Shown here in pieces: positions 55,100-64,000 of a DNA stretch of 64,000 bases (within the stretch, counting starts at the first letter, position 1; each line of letters opens with the position of its first letter). Source of the stretch: Aselliscus stoliczkanus (Eukaryota > Chordata > Mammalia > Chiroptera > Hipposideridae); the NCBI GenBank assembly GCA_033961575.1, contig CM066737.1, forward strand, positions 66,360,771 to 66,424,770, written 5' to 3'. Position numbers and translations under genes: made by a program. The notes below the pieces were generated by a model. That model was given only the letters and a program-made list of their open reading frames with translations. It was not told the origin of the DNA and did not search any database.

Positions 55100-58000
55100 A
55101 TAGTTACATATGCCACAAAAAGAGAAAAATATTTAGTTTCAATTTATTATCTTAACACAGAAAAACAAGTTTTTATCTCGAAACTCCTTTTAAAATTGCA
55201 TTTATTGTACTAACAGGGAAAATATCCACACTAGTACACCCTTAGTAATGTTATGATATAATTTGATGTGGACATAATTTTCCATCCATGACTTCCGTTT
55301 CAGTTTTCTTTTTACTTCAAGAAGGGAGTAAACATAGAAAATACATAAGAATGTTATCTGTGAGGGGTTTGGATTGCATTAGTTAGTATTTGAAATCCCC
55401 TTTATCTATTAATTTTATCTCCTACATATTTTCCTACATGGAGACACTTAACAAATTCACGCTTTTTATGAATTTAGCTAAAAAGAACCAAACACATTTT
55501 TTAAAATTACATAAAGTACCATTATCATTATTGCATGGGAAATAGTCCTAAAGTTACCTTTCTCTTCTGGGGTGGAGGGGTCTTGATATGTTGAAAGTTA
55601 AAAAACTATCTAGGGAGAAGATCTTGCTAAAACATAAGTAGAATACACTATTTTCGGTGTAAAGCTTGGGGAACAGGAGGTGAAACATTTTATGCTGATG
55701 AACATCGGGTGAAAGATCTTGGCATGAACACTGCAGTTTTCAAATAATAAGCTTTTGAACTAGTACAGGGCCATTATGGCAGAGCAGCAGCCTGGCCCTC
55801 TTGTCATCTGTGATAAGGACATCAATATTAGTCATTTTCAACCTTCATTAAGTTCAGATCTTACATTTTTCCATCCCTAAGGGTGTGTTTCATTGATGAT
55901 TTTCTAGCAAACAACACAAGGACACAGGGACACAAGCTCATATCAAACTGGCATTTAAAGCCAGATTTTTTTTTCTCCATGGGGCATTTACTACAAAAGA
56001 ACAAAAAGGTTTTCAACAACTCTTTCCAATTTATTAACATTTTCATGGATGCCTAATCTATCTCAAGTAAATGAACAATAAAACTAACTTTAACATGGGG
56101 ATAAATATTATAATTTAAAATATATGTTTTGCCATTGTTTCTTTATACTTTTCAGTTTTTTAAATTTCATATCTAAAAATCATGGTAAGCATAAGTATGT
56201 ATTTCTATATTATTGATTTTCTTTGATACTACATTCATGTATTAAATTGGGATTTCATTTTCTATCACCACACACATGTATTAATGGACTTTTTATGACT
56301 ATCTGATGCCTTGCTGAGAATAAAATCAACTTACACTTTTATGCTACATAGAATCTCCACTTTTGTGTGGATAAGATGCCCCACCTATTACTCATGGCCT
56401 GACTATGAATGAGAAATGACCCATCAGAATAGCTTCAAAAACTAAGTCCTGGGCACTGCTGCAAGGGACAACCACACAACCACACATCAAGGACTCAGAC
56501 TCAGCATACTGTGGGCACCCCCACATGTTTCTGAAAAGGGGCTCACTAAAAGGAAAGTCAGCAAAGGACAGGGGGAGAAAACAAGACAGTGATTTCCAGA
56601 CCTTTGCATTTTGAATGTTGGCTTTGATTTTGCTAAAATTCTTACCAAATATGCAGACCCCTTTCAGTTTTCAGCCATGAGGCACTTTCCAAGTGTTTAT
56701 AAAGAAAGCTTCTATTCCACTCATGGCTGCTTGCACAAAATGTACAACACATCTGATTACAAGTGCTTCAAATGTTCAGGTCCTGAAGTGAAATAGTCAT
56801 GGAATTAATCAATGATTAGAAACCTTTAAGTCCTTTCCATGTCAAACATGATGGGTTTATCCATGGAGAAATAAGGGAGAAAAGAAAGCCTGCAGAAAAG
56901 TGAATAATACCAATAATACCAATAAAGAGTGAGTGAAGGGGAGAAACAAAGCTGTTCAATAGTCTTAATTTATTTCTGGTGCTGAATACATTTGTTTCTA
57001 TTATTAAACATGAAAATGTGTTCTGATGGTATATTTACATCGGTTTCATGAATTTCATTCATGTGATTATGTGACTCAGTGTGGTTGTGGCTTAGCTTTT
57101 GCTTCCTTTTTGCACATATCTATTTACATACATGGTGAATAACAAAATAGAAACTGATCAGTTAACTATAGCTGCTCCTCGCTTGATGCAGCTTCTCAAC
57201 CCATTCTTTCCTGCAATAGCCCAGAAGAAAGTGTTTTATACAGGAGGATTGTGCTTCCACTCACTGCTGCCTTCTATAAAGCTGCTCCCTCTTTCCAAGG
57301 AGGAACATTTTCATAATTCATGGTTCTTTATATGAATACTAGCATTAAATTATTTCACCCTAGTTACAGTAAGACAACCAATATGCATAAGAGAATTCTC
57401 TGAGGAACTCGGTCAGTCATACATATTGATTGAACTCCAACTCTATGCCAAGCAGAAAATGGGCAATAAGGCATCTTAACTTACCTCTAAGGAGTAAGTC
57501 AAATTGTAAGAAGCAACAATTATTAGGGAGCTTGACATACCAGAACTACCAGTCAGATTTAGGCCAATGCCCTGTACAGTCTTTCCATCCTTGCTACAAG
57601 ATCCCAGGGGCTTAGCCTGTTTTCCCTATCTTTCTGTAGCTAGCTACCACTCTGTCCTTTGGGGTTCCTCACCTTCAAACAGCAGGTGCATTGTATTTTA
57701 TTCAGCTCCCCTTTTTTTGTTGCTACTTGTGAAGAAAGACACACTGCAGTGGCCCTTTTTATTTTAAGGAATTTAATACCTGGTAGTATAAGAATGATAA
57801 TAGTTAAAATGTCAAATATCAGTAGAGATTTTTTAAAATGAACAAATTATTTAAAGATTCAAATAGTTATGGTCCCTGACCAGCCTGAACAGCCTTACTG
57901 AGGTGGCACCTGGATGTTCACTTAAATGCCTTTTTTCTTTTGCTTTGAATAGAAGAGCCTAAGAAAAAAACTCTGTTTTCATGTGTAGGACTCATGATTT

Positions 58001-58120
58001 GAAATGGACAGAAATATGAGCATAAATTAGCAACATCAGACATCTACTTGTTTCATGGGGATCATTTTCACTTCTGGAAAACTATTGACTAAGGGACATT
58101 TAAGTGGATTTATTGCTCCA
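55100..58120. other. Longest repeat-poor interval
   Basis: About 3 kb with no SINE, L1, LTR or DNA element that I recognise and no microsatellite. Frames reach 78 codons and show no domain. It may be ancestral unique sequence; functional content cannot be judged without alignment. Confidence 0.5.
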
Positions 58121-58130
58121 ATCCTATGTG

Positions 58131-58326
58131 ACAGTGGTTTCCAATATTTTTTCTTTTGAGCAGAGGAAGTATTTTGTTATAATACAATATATAAAATTGA
58201 TAAAACATGAATATTTTTCTTAGAAATCAGATGGAGTTCCCAAATCCCATTCACTTGGCTTTCCCTCACAATTACCCATTCCATGGAATGTTAGGGTTTC
58301 ATGGAACACAGCTGAAAACTACTGCC
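58131..58326 (+). mobile_element. hAT-Charlie type MITE
   Basis: Ends are inverted: 'cagtggtttccaatattttt' at the left and 'ggaacacagctgaaaactac' then tg at the right (inverse cagtagttttcagctgtg). This matches the CAGTGGTTCTCAA... style of mammalian hAT-Charlie elements. Old, no coding capacity. Confidence 0.6.
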
Positions 58327-58464
58327 TGATGGTATTTCCTCAAAAGTTCTCTTCTTAAAAACTAAAGCCAGGCTTCAATATTTCACAATACAGGCTTAAA
58401 AATAATCTGTATTAGTTGTAAAAAATTTATAAACTGCAGAAATCATTTTAAAAATAAAGGCGAG

Positions 58465-58871
58465 GGCCGGCTGAGTGGCGCATTGGTTAAGCGCTGGCTG
58501 GTTTTGGGATGCCAGCGGCCCCAGTTCGGATCCCACATGAGGGCCAGTGACACTGCCCTCTACAGCTAACAACAGCTCCACCTGGAGCTGGGCTGTGCGA
58601 GCCCCGGTGATGGTGTGGGCTGCAGCCCCTGCTGCAGTGGGCTGCCATAGGCTACAGTGAGTGGCCCGCAGCCAGTGTGAGCGGCTGGCAGCCAAGCGTG
58701 AGCTGCCAATAGCCACGGTGAGCGACATCCAGAGGCCAGCGACCGATCTGCCTCATCGGGGAAGAGCGCAATGACGATACCAACAGTGAAGCAACATCCT
58801 CCGCAACTAAACTGAAGAACAAAAAGACAGCAACTTGTCTGTTCCCCTTCCCCGAAAATAAATAAATAAAT
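58465..58871 (+). mobile_element. Long tRNA-derived SINE (type I), AATAAA block replaced
   Basis: Complete head and body with type I spacer and a 4-bp duplicated 'gctg' in the head. The tail ends 'ccccttccccgaaaataaat' and goes directly into (AAAT)n, so the last CCCC-rich block is missing. Duplication aaataaaggcgag (58452-58464 and 58872-58884). Confidence 0.92.
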
Positions 58872-58940
58872 AAATAAAGGCGAGAAACAGCCATTATTCT
58901 AACACTCAGGAATATAACCACTATTCACATTTGCTATATA

Positions 58941-59180
58941 CAGAGAGTGCCAAAAAAAAAATGTATACACATTTTAAAAAAGGAAAAAACTATTAAAATT
59001 ATAATACTTAATATGTGCCAATAACAAGAGATGAATACAAGTCACATTTTATTTCTGCAATTATTACAAGAGGTCAAAGTGGTTACCATCAACGTCCAGA
59101 CGTTTCTGGTTACGGTGAACTACTGCTTGAGCAACATTGACCAAAGTGTCCACTTGTATGCATATTTTTGGCACCCTCTG
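58941..59180 (-). mobile_element. Tc1/mariner MITE (copy 3)
   Basis: 240 bp between TA dinucleotides (58939-58940 and 59181-59182). Same ends and interior as copies 1 and 2. On the minus strand the open transposase end reads RLDVDGNHFDLL then stop. Confidence 0.84.
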
Positions 59181-59194
59181 TATTTCTAGCCTTT

Positions 59195-59198
<4 letters not shown>

Positions 59199-59243
<45 letters not shown>
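59199..59243. repeat. (TA)n microsatellite at a SINE tail
   Basis: About 22 TA units inside the target duplication of the SINE, so the array arose from the tail. Confidence 0.95.
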
Positions 59244-59247
<4 letters not shown>

Positions 59248-59393
59248 TTTTTTTTCTTTTTAACTGAGCCATCCTGCCACCTGTTGGCAGCTCAACAGCA
59301 ACTCAGCTCGGGCTGGCATCGAACTGCTGTTGCTCAGAGCTCAGCTTGCACTCTTGAGCGAGCTCTTAACCAACTGAGCCACTCGGCCAGCCC
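59200..59393 (-). mobile_element. SINE related to the composite head, with (TA)n tail
   Basis: The right part (59255-59393) is a minus-strand tRNA-like head: 'ctcttaaccaactgagccac' is its A-box side. It carries the 'gccacctgttggcagctcaa' segment otherwise seen only in the composite at 54120-54160. Its tail is an A-run plus (TA)n at 59199-59243. Perfect duplication tagcctttacttt (59187-59199 and 59394-59406) encloses both SINE and array. Confidence 0.87.
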
Positions 59394-59449
59394 TAGCCTT
59401 TACTTTTTAATAGTAATTCGTTCTCATTCCTCCCACCTTCAGTATTCAT

Positions 59450-59655
59450 ATTATAACCAGGACAAAGTTTGAATCAGATAATTCTACATTCAGATTTTGG
59501 TTTCTAGGGTAAAGTATGTAATTTCTATGAGCCTTAGTTCTGCTATTCCCACCTTATTTTTTAAGTAGATTTATACAACCTCCATCAAAATGCAGCTGTG
59601 ATGATTAAATAGGTACATATATGAAGTACCTCGGATAGCCATGACACAATATTAA
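59450..59655 (+). mobile_element. MIR SINE relic
   Basis: 'gaatcagataattctacatt', 'atttctatgagccttagttc', 'gatgattaaataggtacata' follow the MIR order. 59656-59950 after it is unassigned. Confidence 0.55.
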
Positions 59656-59960
59656 TACATCTCCTATCTTGTTCTTTTCCTTAAATGAATAAAGCTTCTA
59701 CATTCAAACAGTGGACCACCAGATAGTCAGTAGGTTGTTGAAAACTTTTTGAAAAGAGAATTTGAGTTGAGGAGCATTTCCTTGTATCTTCTGAAATCAC
59801 ATCCTGTGGCTCACCCTTGCTATCTGTGTATAAAGATGAACTTCTGCTGTCCTGTGCCTCTAAATGACAAATGACTAAGACAAGGCAATACAATGTCTGT
59901 GCTATTTGTGCTCACCAGTGTTTTTACTGTTCATGGGTATGGTTTATATAAAAAGTGTAG

Positions 59961-60388
59961 GGCCGGGGCCGGCCGAGTGGCGCATTGGTTAAGAGCTGGT
60001 TTTGGGATACCAGCGGCCCCAGTTCAGATCCCATGTATGAGAGCCAGTGACACTGCCCTCTACAGCTAACAACAGCTCCACCTGGAGCTGGGCTGCGAGC
60101 CCCAGCGACTGTGTAGGCTGCAGCCCCTGCTGCAGTGGGCTGCCATAGGCTACAGTGAGTGGCCAGCAGCCAGTGTGAGCAGCTGGCAGCCAGCGTGAGC
60201 TGCCAATAGCCGCGGTGAGTGACATCCAGAGGCCGGTGACCGATCTGCCTCATCCTGGAAGAGCGCAATGATGATACCAACATGGGCCAGTGAAGCAACA
60301 TCCTCCGCAGCTAGACTGAAGAGCAAAAAGACAGCAACTTGTCTGTTCCCCTTCCCCAATTCCCCAATAAAATCTTAAAAAAAAAAAA
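59961..60388 (+). mobile_element. Long tRNA-derived SINE (type I), first of a tandem pair
   Basis: Head GGCCGGGGCCGGCCGAGTGG, type I spacer, complete body and tail CCCCAATAAAATCTTAAAA. Preceded by aaaagtgtag (59951-59960) and followed by a related aaaatgtgcag (about 60386-60395). Confidence 0.93.
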
Positions 60389-60395
60389 TGTGCAG

Positions 60396-60860
60396 GGCTG
60401 GCTGACTGGTGTGTTGGTTAAGATGCTGGTTGGGATGCTGGCTCTGAGCAGCAGGGCCCCGGTTTGGATCCCACATACGAGGGCCACTGGCACTACCCTC
60501 TACATCCAAGATGGTGAACAACAGCTCACCTGGAGCTGGGCTGCTGTGAGTTGCGGGTGACTGCTTAGCTGCAGCCCCTGCTGCAGTGGGCTGCCACAGA
60601 CTACAGTGAGTGGCCCGTAGCCAGCATGAGCAGCTGGCAGACAGTATGAGTTGCCAAGAGCCACTGTGAGTGGCTGTCCAGAGGCTGGCGACCGATCTGC
60701 CTTACCCAGGAAGAGCGCAATGATGATACCAACATGGGCCAGTGAAGCAACTTTCTCCACAACCAGACTGAAGAACAAAAGGATAGCAACTTGTCTGTTC
60801 TCCTTCCCCAGTTGCCCAATGCTGTTCTCCTCCCCCAACTCCCCAATAAAATCTTTAAAA
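60396..60860 (+). mobile_element. Long tRNA-derived SINE (type II), second of a tandem pair
   Basis: Starts GGCTGGCTGACTGG, with the type II enlarged head and spacer, complete tail CCCCAATAAAATCTTTAAAA. Followed by aaaagtgtag (60861-60870), the same sequence that precedes the first SINE. The pair thus shares outer duplications with a mutated copy in the middle. Confidence 0.93.
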
Positions 60861-60870
60861 AAAAGTGTAG

Positions 60871-61060
60871 TGGTTAATAGTTTCAATTTTAGCTCTTTCA
60901 CTTATAGCTTCGTGATCTTGGCCAATCACTTAACTTTTCTAAGCCTCAGTATCCTTTTGTAAAATGAAGATAAAATATAATAATATATACAAATATTTGG
61001 GATGACTTCAGGCATTTAAAAAGTGCTGAATGACTACTAGAGATGACTATCAAAACTATT
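60871..61060 (+). mobile_element. MIR SINE relic
   Basis: 'tgatcttggccaatcactta', 'cttttctaagcctcagtatc', 'ttttgtaaaatgaagataaa' are MIR core blocks. 61061-61600 beyond it is unassigned AT-rich sequence. Confidence 0.8.
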
Positions 61061-61600
61061 TGAAATTTAATATAAAAACAGATGGCAAAAGACTGTATAA
61101 TGTACAATTAACACTTAAAACTCTTTGCTTTGTTCATAAATGCCTTATTTTATTAGTGCTGTAGGTAATGATAACATTTTAAGACTGAAAAGATATCAAG
61201 AAGTGAAAATTAGCCAAAGAAATTACAACTTATATCACAAGGACAACAAAAAACAACCTGGAAACTACAAACTAGTTTATCTTGTCCTTGTCCAGTAAGA
61301 GTCAAGGGCACGCTAAATTGAGAATTGATTAACCAGGTAAGAGAGGAAAATAATCCAAAGAGAAGGGCCTTTCCTTAAAGAAAGTGACAAATGGGCTTCC
61401 CAAAGTCAAACCTGAGGTCTCTTCCACCTAACAATTATTCACTCTTTTTGACTGAGAAATGCTTTTGAGATGCAGTACAAAGTTTCATCATTTTCAGACA
61501 ATAAAATGCTACACTGAAATCCTATTAACTCTGAAGTGCAGATCAAGATGTTGTTTGAAAGTATTCCTTCCAGAACTCCTGCAGGAATTTAGTCATTTGT

Positions 61601-61703
<103 letters not shown>

Positions 61704-61924
61704 CATGGTCAACAGAAATACTCATGTGGTCACAGGCTTCTAGAGTTAAGGATCTGATAGACATACTTTCCAGGAAAGACAGGTCTGAAACTCTCTGCCT
61801 ATCTTGAATTATTAAGCTGAGTTTTGGGGTTTTAGTATATAGAAATTCTTAAGTTTATTTGTATATATACCCTAATGACAGCAGGGGTGAGTTTACTGCA
61901 AAAATTTTTACTGTTTTCTCAGAG

Positions 61925-62080
61925 TGTTGGTACAGTTAGAAGTACTCAACCTTTAGTGTTCATACAAATCAACTGAGGAACCCAGTTAAAATGCAGATTT
62001 CTGGGCTACATCCCAGAATTTTGTATTTGAATATCCTTTGTGGAACCAGAGATCAGCACTTTTCACAAGCCCTAGAAGAA
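61925..62080 (+). mobile_element. MER5-type hAT MITE relic
   Basis: 'caaatcaactgaggaaccca', 'aaaatgcagatttctgggct' and 'catcccagaattttgtattt' follow the MER5A order. Ends are eroded. Confidence 0.75.
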
Positions 62081-62142
62081 ATACAGGTAGTTTAAATACA
62101 TTTTGAACAAACAAACAAAATAAAAACATTTCCTTTTTTTCT

Positions 62143-62580
62143 TTTTTTAAAGGTTTTATTGGGGACTTGGAGGAGGGGAACAGACAAGCTGTCTTTTTGT
62201 TCTTCAGTTTAGTTGTGGAGGACGTTGCTTCACGGGCCCATGTTGGTATGATCATGCGCTCTCCCCGGGTGAGGCAGATCAATGGCCAGGCTCTGGAGGG
62301 CTGCTCATGGTGGCTCTTGGCAGCTCACACCGGCTGGGGGCCACTCACGCTGGCTGCCGGCCACTCACTGTAGCTTATGGTAGCCCACTGCAGCAGGGAC
62401 TGCAGCCTACACCGCTGCTGGCAACTCATGGCCGCCCAGCCCCAGGTGGAGCTGTTGCTCACCATTTTAGCTGTAGAGGGCAGTGTCACTGGCCCTCCTA
62501 TGTGGGATCCAAACTGGGGACCTGCTGCTCAGAGCTGGCATCCCAAGCCAGCTGCTAACAAATGCGCCATTCGGCTGGCC
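62143..62580 (-). mobile_element. Long tRNA-derived SINE (type II)
   Basis: Reverse copy, T-rich tail at the left, head ending 'ccattcggctggccc' at the right. Type II head and spacer. Duplication approximately aaacatttcctttt/aaacattttctttt. Confidence 0.92.
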
Positions 62581-62955
62581 CAAACATTTTCTTTTCTTAG
62601 TACATGAGATTGCAAAAGAATCTGGCTGCCACGTCAGGACAGAAAAGTGGAGAAAAAAGGAGTTTAAAGGTTACCAAATAGAAGGCTGCACCTGTATATT
62701 AGGGTAAAGGGATCATAACATTCACTGAGGAGACTTCCCTTAACGAAGATCACAAGAGGATAAATAGCCACATGCTATTCACTAATCTTGGGGTAAAGTA
62801 TAGTTTCCTAACACAGGAGCAGGAAAAGGGATATTAAAAGCCCAGGGTTGGCAGGGATATGTGAGAGAGGAGGAGCCATGGATACAGCTAATAAAAAACA
62901 AAACTATGTTTCAAACTCAGATACATTTGTCTCCAATTCCATTCCCCTAACCACT
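62581..62955. other. Unassigned interval
   Basis: No gene or named repeat recognised. Confidence 0.4.
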
Positions 62956-62959
62956 ATGC

Positions 62960-63072
62960 TAGTGGTTCTCAAATTTCGAGTGTTTTAGGATCATGATAGT
63001 TCTTAAAATCCAATACTGGAGATTCTTATTCAATAGGGCTGAAATGGAGCACAAATGATTCTGATGAAAGCT
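62960..63072 (+). mobile_element. MER5-like hAT MITE relic
   Basis: Begins 'tagtggttctcaaatttcga' (CAGTGGTTCTCAA-type end), then 'gagattcttattcaataggg' and 'gcacaaatgattctgatg'. Diverged. Confidence 0.6.
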
Positions 63073-63082
63073 AACTTTGTAT

Positions 63083-63480
63083 TAGTTAGGATCTATACCC
63101 AAATCTAAGCAGCTGTAATGAAGAAGTCCCAAAATAAGTGATAGAAGTTTATTTTTCTCTCATAGATAGGTGCTGGTCTAGGGGTGATATGTGCTCTGAT
63201 TCACAGGCTAATGCAGGTACCTAGATCCCTTCTATATCATTGCTCTGCTGTATCCTAGGATGTTGTCTTTGAATGTAGGTTTTGAGGCCTTGGTTACCAG
63301 CTGCCCATTGAAAGGAAGAATGAAAGTAAGTTAAGGGGCAAACAATCTCCTTAATAGTAAGTGACACAACAGTTGAATACATCATTTTGGCTCATATAAC
63401 ACTGATGAAAGAAACATTTAGTCACATAGCCAGATCAAGCTGCAAGGGAAGTTTGGAAATTTAGTCTACAGATAAACAGC
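63083..63480 (+). mobile_element. Old mammalian repeat, unnamed
   Basis: 'tattagttaggatctatacc', 'agaagtttatttttctctca', 'agtcacatagccagatcaag' and 'ggaagtttggaaatttagtc' belong to the class also seen at 52795 and 54690. Possibly an LTR by its TGTATTAG start; not confirmed. Confidence 0.5.
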
Positions 63481-63534
63481 ATGAGCACTGCTAAAACTTA
63501 AAGGGATATCTTTTGATAAAATGAACAAGGGGAG

Positions 63535-63632
63535 GGCCGGCCGAGTGGTGCGGTGGTTAAACACTGGCTTGGGAAGCCAGTGGCCCAGGTTCGGTCCCAC
63601 ATATGAGGGCCAGTGACACTGCCCTCAAAAAA
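63535..63632 (+). mobile_element. Short head-only SINE, young
   Basis: Complete, begins GGCCGGCCGAGTGGTGCGG. The 17-bp duplication aaaatgaacaaggggag is perfect (63518-63534 and 63633-63649). Little decay is visible. The remainder of the window (63650-64000) shows no repeat or gene I can support. Confidence 0.95.
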
Positions 63633-64000
63633 AAAATGAACAAGGGGAGAATAGATATTGGGGGAGAGCTAGCAGTCTCTGCTATAGTATTCAGACTCCA
63701 TTGTTTTTTAAAAAAACACACAAATGTTTATAAAATACCTTATATGGAGTCAACCCTGGTAGAATACTATAATAGATACCAGTGTGAGGGTTAGTGGTTA
63801 GCAAAGGCCCTGAGAAAACACACATAGGGGCAGCTTAATCCCAATTCCAGAATATCTAAATTATAATAGTTCTAATAATACCATTGTTTAAGTAAAAAGG
63901 ACATCCCAGGGGCACTATACCACCAAAGGACACATTGGAAAACCCACCCCCTGAAGTTTCACACCTGATGTGGTCTCATTCCCAAAGTGCTTGACACTGA

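Overview
The window is mammalian nuclear DNA that is AT-rich, intergenic or intronic, and built almost entirely of transposable elements. I found no host protein-coding exon, rRNA, functional tRNA or CRISPR array that I can support. The commonest repeat is a tRNA-derived SINE whose head resembles a tRNA (A box near GTGGCGCATTGGTTAAG, B box GGTTCGGATCC) and whose tail ends CCCCAATAAAATCTTTAAAA. That tail matches the VES-type SINEs of bats, and the head/body structure fits the Rhin-1 type described from horseshoe bats. Several distinct Tc1/mariner elements are also present, as in bat genomes. I therefore infer a bat, probably a rhinolophoid (Rhinolophus/Hipposideros-like). This rests on memory of the families, not on a search.

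Layout: 0-5.4 kb holds ancient LINE-1/HAL1-type fragments, a 208-nt pure pyrimidine tract and a broken mariner. 6-15 kb is dense in long and short SINEs, with MIR and L2 relics, a plus-strand L1 3' fragment and a GC-richer block that may be an old L1 5' UTR. 17.7-21.5 kb is one ancient plus-strand L1 cut up by two LTRs, a younger L1 3' end and a mariner MITE. 21.5-32 kb is a nearly full-structured minus-strand L1 (L1-A), with a second, ORF2-less L1 (L1-B) nested in its ORF2 and four SINEs inside it. 32.1-35.1 kb is a third minus-strand L1 (L1-C). 36.4-46 kb has older L1s, a deleted mariner, LTRs and a 5'-inverted L1 (L1-E). 49.3-52.5 kb is L1-D. 52.5-64 kb has an 80-bp MADE1-like MITE, a four-module composite SINE, tandem SINEs, hAT relics and microsatellites. 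Repeat-poor stretches lie at about 38.1-39.8, 46.6-47.9 and 55.1-58.1 kb.

Most notable: three separate L1 copies (L1-C, L1-D, L1-E) share the same internal ORF2 deletion junction, which removes about 3 kb. This points to an internally deleted, non-autonomous L1 lineage that spread by trans-mobilisation. L1-B keeps 5' UTR, ORF1 and 3' UTR but has no ORF2, a half-LINE organisation reached by a different deletion. L1-A supplies the undeleted reference within the same window, although its reverse transcriptase is itself dead (FADD reads FADY). Other points are a MITE family that keeps the last codons of a transposase, a templated duplication inside L1-A ORF1, and two subfamilies of the long SINE separated by co-segregating indels. 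Element boundaries are approximate unless a target-site duplication (TSD) is given.
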